From: Pseudomonas fluorescens
GTDB lineage: Bacteria > Pseudomonadota > Gammaproteobacteria > Pseudomonadales > Pseudomonadaceae
NCBI RefSeq assembly: GCF_001708445.1
Contig: NZ_CP015637.1
Coordinates: forward strand, 3,101,001 to 3,165,000
Reading direction: 5' to 3'
Length of the DNA: 64,000 nucleotides
The position numbers were made by a program, and so were the translations under genes. Below the pieces are notes generated by a model, which was not told the DNA's origin, did no database searches, and was given only the letters and a program-made list of their open reading frames with translations. Shown one piece after another: positions 35,622-44,157 of this stretch; within the stretch, counting starts at the first letter, position 1; every line of letters starts with the position of its first letter.

Positions 35622-36944
35622 TTACAACAGGGTGAACGGGTAGTCGACGATCAGCCGCAGTTCGTTCAAGTTGCCGTCACCTTGGTCGGCATTCGACGCC
35701 ACGATGGCATCGCGCACGCGCAGCGACAGGTTTTTCGCCGGGCCGCTCTGGACGACGTATTTGGCTTCCACATCTGTTTCGTGGTGCGCGCCATCGGCAC
35801 CGTAATCACCGGCATAGGCGCTGTTGGCCGGTGTGTGGGTGCCATCGATGTCCGAACCGTTGATGTAGCGGGCCATGAAGCTCAAGCCCGGCACGCCGTA
35901 GCTGGCCAGGTTCAGGTCATAGCGAATCCCCCAGGATTGTTCGCCTGGGCCGTTGAAGTCACCCCATTGCACCGAGTTGGCCAGGTACACCGAATCGCCG
36001 CCTTCACCCGCGCCGTTGTTGCCGGTACCGATGTAATCGAACGGCGTGTCGCCATGCACTTTCTGGAACGACAGCGTCAGGGTATGGGCCGTCAGGAACG
36101 AATAGGCCGCCGCCAGCGAATAGGTGGTGTTGTTGATCGCTCCGGCCTTGGCGCTGCCCGTATCGAGGGTGCGATACAGGTTGCCATCCAACGCCAGCGA
36201 CTGGTCATGCCCCAACGGCAGCACATAGTTGAGGTTGGTGTAGTACTGGCGCCAGATATCTTCCAGTTCACCGGCATACACGGTTGCACTCAGCGACGGG
36301 CTGAAGGTGTATTTGCCACCGACAAAGCTCGCACTGGAAGCCGGCACGTTGGCGTAGGTGGCGTAGATGTCGTGGTCATGGTTGCAGGTCATGCCACTGT
36401 TGGTGCTGGTGAAGTGCCCGGCCTCCAGGTCCAGCCCCGCGATTTCACTGCTGGTCAGGTCAAAGCCGGTGGCCGTCTGCGGCAACAGGCGAGTGCCACC
36501 GGTGGCGAAGACGGGCGCGGTGGGTTGCATGTCGCCGAATTTCAGTTGGGTCTTGGATATTTTCACCTTCACCGCGGCCCCCACGGAACCATAGGCGTCT
36601 TCCGGATCGCCGTGGCGGTCGGTCGGCAAGTTACCGGTACCGGCATCCTGGTGCGTGGCGTCCAGTTTCAAACCGCCAAAGGCGTAGGCATCCACGCCAA
36701 AACCAATGGTGCCCTGGGTGAAGCCCGAGGCGTAATTGAGCATGGCGCCTTGAGTCCAGTCACGGTTGTCGGCCCGGCCACCTTCGCGGTTGCGGTTCAT
36801 GTAGTAATTGCGCAACAGCCCGGTGACGCTGCTGCCGTCGATAAAACCTTTGGCGTCGGCCTGGTCCGTCACGGACTCGGCGAGGGCCACCTGGCTGATA
36901 CTGGCGCATATCGCCAGTGTTAACAGGCTCCACTGTTTGACCAT
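35622..36944 (-). CDS. OprD-family outer-membrane porin
   Basis: 440 aa from the ATG at 36944. It has a signal peptide with cleavage after ISQVALA, then KGFIDGSSVTGLLRNYYMNR, the conserved OprD start, DWTQGAMLNYASGFTQGTIGFGVDAY, and a C-terminal beta strand ending in hydrophobic residues (DYPFTLL). Family members form 18-stranded channels for amino acids, peptides or aromatic acids; the substrate is not readable. It stands alone, so it could serve any uptake system in the region. Confidence 0.88.
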   Translation of the reverse strand: MVKQWSLLTLAICASISQVALAESVTDQADAKGFIDGSSVTGLLRNYYMNRNREGGRADNRDWTQGAMLNYASGFTQGTIGFGVDAYAFGGLKLDATHQDAGTGNLPTDRHGDPEDAYGSVGAAVKVKISKTQLKFGDMQPTAPVFATGGTRLLPQTATGFDLTSSEIAGLDLEAGHFTSTNSGMTCNHDHDIYATYANVPASSASFVGGKYTFSPSLSATVYAGELEDIWRQYYTNLNYVLPLGHDQSLALDGNLYRTLDTGSAKAGAINNTTYSLAAAYSFLTAHTLTLSFQKVHGDTPFDYIGTGNNGAGEGGDSVYLANSVQWGDFNGPGEQSWGIRYDLNLASYGVPGLSFMARYINGSDIDGTHTPANSAYAGDYGADGAHHETDVEAKYVVQSGPAKNLSLRVRDAIVASNADQGDGNLNELRLIVDYPFTLL

Positions 36945-37216
36945 GTTATTTACTTCCCCGAAATGATTGACGCGCACAGAAACACCGCACTTTTTACAGG
37001 GCGCATGAAGTTTTATTGGGCAGATGTTTCAGGTAAGAGAGACTGGTTTTTATTGTGCTCGACGTGTTTGTCGAAGCCGATTCTAAGCACAGTTTCCGTG
37101 GCCTGCAGCCGGCATTTGATTAAACTCGATTAATTAAACTTCACGTTTTTTAATCGGTCATGGGTGTAGCGTTGAAGCTGTCTTAGCCGCTCTGCTTCGA
37201 CAAAAACCTTTGGTTG

Positions 37217-37244
37217 CCGCCGTAGTCGCTACGGCGGATTTTTT
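37217..37244 (+). terminator. Orphan intrinsic terminator
   Basis: CCGCCGTAG-TCG-CTACGGCGG, a nine-bp perfect stem with a three-base loop, followed by ATTTTTT. It is oriented for plus-strand transcripts, yet no plus-strand gene lies upstream before the hairpin at 35.6 kb. The 36945-37216 region may therefore encode a small RNA. Confidence 0.75.
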
Positions 37245-37303
37245 CTGTGCCTGGTTGATCGATAAGTTCTGCGGCCTTTATGTCGGGCAGCTCGCTGCCA
37301 AGC

Positions 37304-38173
37304 TCAAGGCGCAGGTTTTTTAGCTGATGGGGGCAAGTCTTCAGCGCTCAAATCAAACGCCCTCGGCGCAAAGCCGAATTGTTCACGCGCCGCTGAATGA
37401 TCAAAGGTCAGGTCCTGGCTCATGCGCTGCGCCATGGCGCTTGAAAGGTGGCGATAACGCGGCAGGCAGCGTGCGAGCGCGATCACCTGGCGCAATAGCC
37501 AGGCCGGAACGTTGAGCGTCCGTTCCGGCCGCCCTACGGCCTGGAACACTCGCCTGACCATGGCGTGGTAGGGCAAGGTTTGTGCGCCTGACAGGTTGTA
37601 GCTGCCACTTGGCCAGCCCCTGGTTTCCAGGGCGGCAACGCACACCTGGACAATATCGTCACAGTGGACCGGTTGACGCAGGCCCACGCTGTTACCGATC
37701 AACGGGAAGAAACCGTAGCGCTGAATGAACCGGGCTATCTCGCAAATGCTTTTGTCCTTCCCATGCCCGTAGATCAGGGTCGGGCGTAGAACAGCCCACT
37801 GCGTGTTGTGTTCGCCCGCCCACTGCTGCAAGCGCTGCTCGGCATCGACCAGGCGTTGCGCCAGGGCACGCTCGCGAGGATCAGGCGAGGCTTGCTTGGT
37901 AAAGCGACTTGTCGAAGACAGGACCACGATGCACTTTACGTGAGCGCTGGCCAAACGCTCCAGGTAGTCAGGTAACACCCAGGCCGGGGCCAGCGAAACA
38001 AACGCGTCCAGGCATAGCTCCGGCCAGGTCTCGGCCGGCAGCCAGGTCACGTGTTCCTGGCAGGGTCTGCCGCCTTGACGGCTGAACGCGACGACCTGAT
38101 GGCCTTCCCGCGCCAGGGCCCGCAACAGATGCTCACCGAGGAAGCTGGAACCACCGAGCAGGCCGATGCGCAC
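37304..38173 (-). CDS. NAD(P)-dependent sugar epimerase/dehydratase-like protein
   Basis: 289 aa, extended short-chain dehydrogenase fold. It opens MRIGLLGGSSFLGEHLLRAL (G-x2-G-x2-G nucleotide-binding loop) and has an active-site-like LRPTLIYGHGKDKSI with the Tyr displaced from the usual YxxxK. Such proteins in polysaccharide clusters act on nucleotide sugars. It is the last gene on the minus strand of the polysaccharide cluster and abuts the glycosyltransferase gene (one base apart). Confidence 0.8.
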   Translation of the reverse strand: MRIGLLGGSSFLGEHLLRALAREGHQVVAFSRQGGRPCQEHVTWLPAETWPELCLDAFVSLAPAWVLPDYLERLASAHVKCIVVLSSTSRFTKQASPDPRERALAQRLVDAEQRLQQWAGEHNTQWAVLRPTLIYGHGKDKSICEIARFIQRYGFFPLIGNSVGLRQPVHCDDIVQVCVAALETRGWPSGSYNLSGAQTLPYHAMVRRVFQAVGRPERTLNVPAWLLRQVIALARCLPRYRHLSSAMAQRMSQDLTFDHSAAREQFGFAPRAFDLSAEDLPPSAKKPAP

Positions 38174-38174
38174 C

Positions 38175-39140
38175 TCATTGCTCCCTGGGGCGGTTGTTCA
38201 ACGCCGCCAGACACCGGGTGAACGCGTGACGCCCGACCATCAGGCCGAATCGAAACCAGACGCCAATCACCACGAACACCCACAAGAACACTGAATATTG
38301 CCGGCGGAAAAATTTGCGGTAAAACCGCAGGATTCCACGGTGCTTGTGCCACTCCACAAAATACGGACGGTTCCGACTGCAGCCTCCGAACACATGCGTC
38401 ACCTGGGCATCCGGTACAAACAGGACGTTCCAGCCACCATGGTGAAAACGCATGCACCAGTCCAGGTCTTCGCAGTGCAGAAAATAGTCTTCGTCCCATA
38501 AACCAATGTGTTCGATCGCCTCGCGCTTGACCAACATGCACGCCCCGGAAATGGCTTCGACAGCAATGGGCTGCGGGGGCAGGGCTTCCTGATGCAGCAG
38601 GAAGTCGGAAAACAGCGCTGGCCAGAACCTGGCCAGACGCGACAGCCCGAACGCCCGCATGAATGCGCGCCTGGGCGTGGGAAATACCCGTCGGCCACCG
38701 GCCTGCTCAGTACCATCGAGATTGCACAGCAGCCCGCCTACCGCACCTATGTCGGCCGCCCCGTGCAAGGCCGTCAGCAAGCGCTCGATGGCTTGCGGAG
38801 CAATAACCGTGTCCGGGTTCAGGAACAGCAGGTTGGGTGCACTTGCAAGCCGTGCGCCCTGGTTACAGGCAACGGCGAAGCCCAGGTTCGCGTCGTTACG
38901 AATGATGTGCAGGGCATCGCCCACCGCACAGGTGCTCAGCAACCTGGCCAGGCTGTCATCATGGGAGTGGTTATCCACCACGATGACTCGGGTTGCACCG
39001 GCGTCAAGCACCGACTTCACACATGCCTGCAATAGGGCCCCCGCGTTGTAATTGACGATGATCACATCGCATTCGCGCGTTGGCGGCGCGTTGGCCTGCG
39101 TATCGAAAACCTGTACTTCCTGTACTTCCAACGGTGTCAC
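38175..39140 (-). CDS. Family-2 glycosyltransferase (rhamnosyltransferase-like)
   Basis: 321 aa GT-A enzyme: CDVIIVNYNAGALLQACVKS at the start, VIVVDNHSHDDS, the metal-binding region LFLNPDTVIAP and the acceptor-site EDLDWCMRFH. A C-terminal hydrophobic helix (VFLWVFVVIGVWFRFG) suggests inner-membrane association. It resembles WbbL-type rhamnosyltransferases, though the sugar is unproven. It would build the lipid-linked polysaccharide exported by the cluster's ABC system. Confidence 0.85.
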   Translation of the reverse strand: MTPLEVQEVQVFDTQANAPPTRECDVIIVNYNAGALLQACVKSVLDAGATRVIVVDNHSHDDSLARLLSTCAVGDALHIIRNDANLGFAVACNQGARLASAPNLLFLNPDTVIAPQAIERLLTALHGAADIGAVGGLLCNLDGTEQAGGRRVFPTPRRAFMRAFGLSRLARFWPALFSDFLLHQEALPPQPIAVEAISGACMLVKREAIEHIGLWDEDYFLHCEDLDWCMRFHHGGWNVLFVPDAQVTHVFGGCSRNRPYFVEWHKHRGILRFYRKFFRRQYSVFLWVFVVIGVWFRFGLMVGRHAFTRCLAALNNRPREQ

Positions 39141-39188
39141 TCCCTGTTCGTCCCGTCTGGTTATCGATTCACGTACACGCCCGGTCGC

Positions 39189-40283
39189 TCAAGGTATCGC
39201 CACGGAAAATCGAGTCGTCCAGGAGTTTTCGTGGCGAAACCTGCGCGTGTATGCATCTGATTCATTGAAGTTCAGCGCCTTGTCCATGGCCTGCCGGATG
39301 TCCCCGGGCCCCTCCACGAGAAAAGTGCCCGGGCACGTCCCTCGGTGGGCCATCTCGCCAAATACCGTACTGATCACTGGCAGGCCAAGCGCCCGATATT
39401 CGTAGTACTTGATCGGGTCGACATACCGTGTCAGCGCGTCGCTGGTGAAGGGAATCAACCCGACATCGAACGCCGCCATGGCTTTCAAGGCGTCCTCGTG
39501 GGATACCTCGCCACTCAAGTGGATGTTGCCGGGCAGACCAGCAGGCACAGGGGTGTGCAGCGGGCCGACCAGGCGTATGTCGGCATGCGGAAACGCCTCG
39601 GCGAGGGCAATCACGACATCCCAGGCAAACCACTTGGCGATGGTGCCGACGTAGCCCAGGACGGGTGTATTCCCTCGGCCTGCATGCGAACGCTGGCGGC
39701 TGGGCAGGCGCTCGATGGCGCAGGCATTGCCGAGCAGCTTGACGTTGTCCGAGCAGGCCAGCATTTGCGTCAGCAGCGCCGAGGAAGAAGCCAGTACCGT
39801 GGACACCGATTGAGCCGTGTGGCGTTGGCGGCGTTCCATGGCCCGGCGTGACAGCCCTGTATAGAACTCGGAAAAATTATCCATGGCATCGTAAAAGCTG
39901 GCTTCGAAAACAGGCTCCTGCAGCAGTCTCGACGCCAGGTGCGAAGGCTTGCCAATTCCCAGCACCGTGGGCTGTTGCGCAAACTCCCGCGCTTTCACAA
40001 TCAGCGATTGCCAGAGCGGGCGGTTGATCCAGCCTGAGCCAGGCATCGGCTCGATTGGCAAGGCGCGAGGCTCGAGCACGGTCAACCATGCCGGCAAGGG
40101 CGCCTGTGCGACGGCAGGTGCAGGCCGCAGCCTTCTGAAATCGCTGAGTGTGGGAAAACGCGTGGGGTAGGGGTCTATCCAAAGGACGGGGGCGCCGGTT
40201 TTTTCATGGAAGCAGCGCACCAGTTCATGGGGTCGCTGGCTGAAGCTATGCCAGCGCATCGGTGAGAGATAGATCAGGCGCAT
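39189..40283 (-). CDS. Family-4-like GT-B glycosyltransferase
   Basis: 364 aa from the ATG at 40283 (MRLIYLSPMRWHSFSQRPH). The frame is open further upstream but out of register with any protein-like sequence because it overlaps wecB. It has the GT-B C-terminal donor domain: LGYVGTIAKWFAWD, LSGEVSHEDALKAM and DPIKYYEYRALGLPVIS with the E-x7-E type donor motif. It overlaps wecB by ten bases. The SQRPHEL start is shared with the fusion protein at 41391, so the two are probably related. Confidence 0.82.
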   Translation of the reverse strand: MRLIYLSPMRWHSFSQRPHELVRCFHEKTGAPVLWIDPYPTRFPTLSDFRRLRPAPAVAQAPLPAWLTVLEPRALPIEPMPGSGWINRPLWQSLIVKAREFAQQPTVLGIGKPSHLASRLLQEPVFEASFYDAMDNFSEFYTGLSRRAMERRQRHTAQSVSTVLASSSALLTQMLACSDNVKLLGNACAIERLPSRQRSHAGRGNTPVLGYVGTIAKWFAWDVVIALAEAFPHADIRLVGPLHTPVPAGLPGNIHLSGEVSHEDALKAMAAFDVGLIPFTSDALTRYVDPIKYYEYRALGLPVISTVFGEMAHRGTCPGTFLVEGPGDIRQAMDKALNFNESDAYTRRFRHENSWTTRFSVAIP

Positions 40284-41398
40284 GTGGAGAAATGCGCCGT
40301 CAATACCTGCACGATCCGCTCTGCGGCCATGCCATCCCCATAGGGGGATTGATCCTTGATCATGCTCGAGTAGAGCCCCTCGTCGTCGAGCAGATGCTGC
40401 ACTGCCTGGACGATATCGGCAGTTCGGGTACCCACCAGCTTCACCATGCCATGCTCTATGGCTTCCTGGCGTTCGGTCTCGTTGCGCAACACCAGCACGG
40501 GCACGCCCAGGGCCGGCGCCTCTTCCTGGATGCCGCCCGAATCGCTGAGTACCAGGAAGGCGCTCTTCATGACGCGAATAAAGTGGTGGTAGCCCAGGGA
40601 CGGGCAAAGCTCGATCCGTGGATGTCCTCCCAGCGCCGCCTCGACAGGCACTTTGACGCTGGGGTTCGGATGCACCGGGAAAATCACGCGCAAATCTTCA
40701 TTGCGGTCGACCAGGTGGCGAATTGCGGTACAGATGTCGAGCAGGGGCGCGCCGAAGCTCTCCCGGCGATGCAAGGTCACCAGCAGGCGGCGTTCACCGT
40801 CGAGGGCGCCCTCGGTCGGTTCGTCACCCCGGCGAAGGCTCTGGTGCAGCGCGTCGATCACGGTATTGCCCGTGAGGTGGATGGCCTGGGGGGCAATGCC
40901 TTCGCCCAACAAATTGCCGCGAGCCCTAGGGGTCGGTGCGAAGTGCCATTTGGCAATGCGGCTGGTGACTGTCCGGTTCAGTTCCTCGGGAAACGGATTG
41001 CCCAGGTCGCCAGTGCGTAACCCGGCTTCCACGTGGCCAAAAGGAACCTGCTGGTAGAAACACGACAGGGCGGTGGCGAATACCGTCGAGGTATCGCCCT
41101 GTGCCAGCACGGCATCCGGACGCCACTCCAGCAGCAGTCGCTCGACCTGCGTCAGCAGGCGGCAGGTGAGGGCACTGAGCGACTGTTGGGGCTGCATCAG
41201 GTCCAGGTCCAGGTCGGGCTCGATATTGAACTCGCGCAATGCCTGGTCCATCAGTTCGCGGTGTTGCGCGGTGGCGACGACGTGGCAGGCGAACTGGGGC
41301 GAACGCTTGAGGGCATGGATGACCGGGGCCATCTTGATGACTTCCGGTCGCGTGCCCACTACTACAACTATCTTGCTTACGGGCATGTCGTTATCCAT
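40274..41398 (-). CDS. wecB: UDP-N-acetylglucosamine 2-epimerase
   Basis: 374 aa. It begins with KIVVVVGTRPEVIKMAPVI and contains LAQGDTSTVFATAL, PFGHVEAGLRTGD, FPEELNRTVTSRIA, TGNTVIDAL, LVTLHRRESFG, SDSGGIQEEAPALGVPVLVL and RNETERQEAI, the complete WecB/MnaA pattern. It makes UDP-ManNAc, a precursor for O-antigen or common-antigen sugars. The ATG at 41398 overlaps the upstream stop by eight bases; the ATG at 41386 is an alternative. Confidence 0.93.
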   Translation of the reverse strand: MDNDMPVSKIVVVVGTRPEVIKMAPVIHALKRSPQFACHVVATAQHRELMDQALREFNIEPDLDLDLMQPQQSLSALTCRLLTQVERLLLEWRPDAVLAQGDTSTVFATALSCFYQQVPFGHVEAGLRTGDLGNPFPEELNRTVTSRIAKWHFAPTPRARGNLLGEGIAPQAIHLTGNTVIDALHQSLRRGDEPTEGALDGERRLLVTLHRRESFGAPLLDICTAIRHLVDRNEDLRVIFPVHPNPSVKVPVEAALGGHPRIELCPSLGYHHFIRVMKSAFLVLSDSGGIQEEAPALGVPVLVLRNETERQEAIEHGMVKLVGTRTADIVQAVQHLLDDEGLYSSMIKDQSPYGDGMAAERIVQVLTAHFSTCA

Positions 41399-43439
41399 AA
41401 CGGTGGGGTATCCAGGTGCCCCATTTTTTCTCGTAGATCGCTTTGTTCCGATCAAACAGGGCCTGGCGTTGGTCAATATCCATAAGGTTGAAGCTCGCCG
41501 ACAGGTGATGGTGGATAAACACATCCCGAGCACAGGCATTGAAAAAACCCGCTTGCTCGACGCGCCGGCAGTAGTCGTCGTCTTCGAAGAAGCCACAGCC
41601 GAACGCTTCGTCCAGCGGTCCCACTTGAGCATAGGTGCTGCGTCGCAACATCACACAGAAAAAAGCCAGGGTCGGCAGTACGAACCACTCTCCCAGGTGC
41701 CTGTAGGTATACCCGCAGGCCCGATCAGGCATGTCTGCCAGTGAGTACGTAAGATCGATCTTGGCCTGGTTGCCGATATTGTTGGTGACGGGGCCGACCA
41801 GGCCGATACCGGGGTTGCGGTCCAGATGCCTGCGCAGGGTGTCTGCCCAGCCTGGGGTCACCTGGGTATCGTTGTTGAGCAGTACGAAGTAGTCCCCGGT
41901 AGCCACTGCCAGCCCCTGATTGTTGGCGGCGGCAAAACCACGGTTGTCGGCATTGAGGATGACGACCTGTCCATTGGCCTTGGCCCACTGATCGAGAAAC
42001 GCCGGTGTGCCATCGCTGGAGCCGTTGTCGACCACAATGATTTCCAGCGCGGCGGCCTGGGCATTGGCGGTCAGGCTGGCCAGGCATGCCTGGGTCAGGG
42101 CCAGATTGTTGTAGGTCACCACAATCACACTGATCTCGCGCGGCACGTGCTGGGGTTCGGTGACGCTGAGCAAGGCGTCACGGCGCTGTTCCCAGGATTG
42201 GGCGGCGGCGAACGCCTGGCGCGCCGCACGGTGTTCGTCAGGTGGTTCGGCCAGCGCGTGGGCAATACCGTCGATAAATTCAGCCGGGTTTTGGGCCCGA
42301 CGTATCAGCGCGCCAAACTGGTGGGTTTCTGGCAAATCGATGGCCACCACCGGCTTGCCGGCGCTGAGGTATTCGTAGACTTTCACCGGGTTGGTCGCCA
42401 GGGTCAACGGTATGACCTGGAACGGCAGGAGGCACACGTCCATCGCATACAAGTAGCTGGGAAGGGTGCTGTAGCTGACCTCGCCGGTGAATTGCACATT
42501 GGGATGGTGGCGCAGCTTATGCCGGGCGTTGGTGGTGTCCTCACCGACCAGGAGCACCAGGTGGTGCGCAAAGGCATCGGCAATGGCTGAAACCAGTTCG
42601 GTATCGAACCATTCGGCAATCGCGCCGTAATAGCCGATGATCTTGCGCCCTTGCGGGTCGTTGAACAGCGAGACGGGGCGCCTTGAAAAAAAACCGAAGT
42701 CCGCCGCGTTTCGAATCACCGTGCGCTGCGCGGAGGGCGTCTGCCCCCATTGCTGGGCGAGCCGGTCGGAAGTGAACACGGTTGCCTGGGCCTCCAGCAC
42801 CAACTGCTGCTCAAGCTTCAGAATGCCGGCATCGGTGTTGCTGAAACCTTGGTGATGATCGATGCAGTCATAGACCATGCGGCTATTCGGCGCGGCCTTG
42901 GCCACGTCCAGCCAGAAAGGGTGGTGCACGATCCCGACCACCGCGCGGGGCCGGGTACACAGCAAGAGTTCGCCCAACCCATAGCGCAGCTGCGCCACCT
43001 GGATCGATGAGGGGACGGTGGAGTAAATGGAAGGCGGGTCGCTCAGGTGCAATTGGACTTCGAACAGGTTCCCCCTCTCATTGAGCGGATAGATGGAGAA
43101 ACCCGGCTGATTCGAGGCCTTGAGCGTGCTGGAGACATAAAACACCCGCCGCCCACTGGCACTCAGTACCTGGGCGAGTTGTTGCGGCCGCTGATGGCGG
43201 AAGCTCCAGTCGATCACCCCCCAGATGATGTAGTCCGGGTACTGGGTGTCGGCGAGCAGTTGCAACTGCTTGACCGGGGGTGTTTCGCGCACCTGCGGCC
43301 ACTGGCTTAACCGATGCACCGGCCGGAACCAGGCGCCACGGTAGATCACGCTCAGGCGCTTGCGCAGCCAAGGGGGCAACGGCAACCCACGCAACCACGT
43401 AAGCAGACCCGTCATCAGCGCTGTCGCCACCTTACGCAT
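41391..43439 (-). CDS. Bifunctional glycosyltransferase: GT-B half fused to GT-2 half
   Basis: About 682 aa from the ATG at 43439 (overlapping the oxygenase stop by eight bases); an ATG at 43490 is possible. Residues about 50-430 form a GT-B enzyme (YIIWGVIDWSFRHQRPQQLA, IIGYYGAIAEWFD, NPVKVYEYLSAGKPVVA). Residues about 445-680 form a GT-A family-2 domain (ISVIVVTYNNLALTQACLAS, IIVVDNGSSDGTPAFL, FVLLNNDTQVTPGW, FFEDDDYCRRVEQAGFF). The fusion probably adds two successive sugars. No membrane segment is obvious. It belongs to the polysaccharide operon. Confidence 0.85.
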   Translation of the reverse strand: MRKVATALMTGLLTWLRGLPLPPWLRKRLSVIYRGAWFRPVHRLSQWPQVRETPPVKQLQLLADTQYPDYIIWGVIDWSFRHQRPQQLAQVLSASGRRVFYVSSTLKASNQPGFSIYPLNERGNLFEVQLHLSDPPSIYSTVPSSIQVAQLRYGLGELLLCTRPRAVVGIVHHPFWLDVAKAAPNSRMVYDCIDHHQGFSNTDAGILKLEQQLVLEAQATVFTSDRLAQQWGQTPSAQRTVIRNAADFGFFSRRPVSLFNDPQGRKIIGYYGAIAEWFDTELVSAIADAFAHHLVLLVGEDTTNARHKLRHHPNVQFTGEVSYSTLPSYLYAMDVCLLPFQVIPLTLATNPVKVYEYLSAGKPVVAIDLPETHQFGALIRRAQNPAEFIDGIAHALAEPPDEHRAARQAFAAAQSWEQRRDALLSVTEPQHVPREISVIVVTYNNLALTQACLASLTANAQAAALEIIVVDNGSSDGTPAFLDQWAKANGQVVILNADNRGFAAANNQGLAVATGDYFVLLNNDTQVTPGWADTLRRHLDRNPGIGLVGPVTNNIGNQAKIDLTYSLADMPDRACGYTYRHLGEWFVLPTLAFFCVMLRRSTYAQVGPLDEAFGCGFFEDDDYCRRVEQAGFFNACARDVFIHHHLSASFNLMDIDQRQALFDRNKAIYEKKWGTWIPHRYG

Positions 43440-44157
43440 ACCAACCCGCTCCGCCATGCGTAACGCCTTGGCGATGGGGCGAGTAGTCATGCAGCGGGGT
43501 GTCATCCCCCTCTGGCCACATGGAACTGGTCGAGCCCGGGCGATAGAACGTTACGGTAATACTGCGCCGGGAAACCGGGCTGTCGTCGACCACCCGTGAC
43601 ACGGCATGCCAGGAGGTGTCGCTACGCACCAGCACGGCCGAGTTGCCGACCACGGGAGGAATCTGCTCGAAGACGCTGTCGGGGTCCCTGGAACCGAGAA
43701 TTTGCAGGCAACCGCCGCGCGCCGGGTTCCAGCTGTCATTGAAATAGAGGATATGGGTGACGACCTTGTCTGCCAGGTCCGGATGCGGGCCAAGGTTGGC
43801 GCCGGGACCGTAATGGAACAGGTTGACTTCCATGGGCGCGACACTGAGGTCCAGCCCCGTCAATGCGCTCAATGCCTGGCGGTAGGCCGATGAGCGCAGA
43901 TCCTGCGCCAGTGCCATCCAATGCGGGCTGAGGGCCTGAGGGTTGACCACTTGGCCGGTGGTCATGGCGATCAATTGCCTGGCTTCGTACTCGTAGTCCT
44001 TTTCTCCGCCGTAGCCCTTGACCACTTTGAAATGATCGCAGGGGTAGGTCTCGGCCAGTGCCGCGGCGTCCTGCGGGCTGTATAAACCGTCGACCTGGGC
44101 CCAACGGAACGGTTGGTGTTGCAGGCGATGACGGGCGATCTTCTCCAGGTTGATCAT
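43432..44157 (-). CDS. 2-oxoglutarate/Fe(II)-dependent oxygenase in polysaccharide cluster
   Basis: 241 aa with a double-stranded beta-helix signature: the iron-binding HxD in LGPHPDLADKVVTHILYFND (about residues 122-124), distal His in SWHAVSRV (about 184) and the 2OG-binding Arg in SRRSITVTFYRP. Related prolyl/peptidyl or sugar hydroxylases occur in polysaccharide clusters. It may hydroxylate a sugar or a lipid/acyl group on the polysaccharide; the substrate is unknown. It overlaps the neighbouring genes at both ends by a few bases. Confidence 0.82.
   Translation of the reverse strand: MINLEKIARHRLQHQPFRWAQVDGLYSPQDAAALAETYPCDHFKVVKGYGGEKDYEYEARQLIAMTTGQVVNPQALSPHWMALAQDLRSSAYRQALSALTGLDLSVAPMEVNLFHYGPGANLGPHPDLADKVVTHILYFNDSWNPARGGCLQILGSRDPDSVFEQIPPVVGNSAVLVRSDTSWHAVSRVVDDSPVSRRSITVTFYRPGSTSSMWPEGDDTPLHDYSPHRQGVTHGGAGWYA

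Noticed and set aside
39189..40607. Extended start for the glycosyltransferase to 40607
   Set aside because: The first 108 residues are Arg/Gly-rich and overlap wecB in another frame; the ATG at 40283 begins the family-like sequence.
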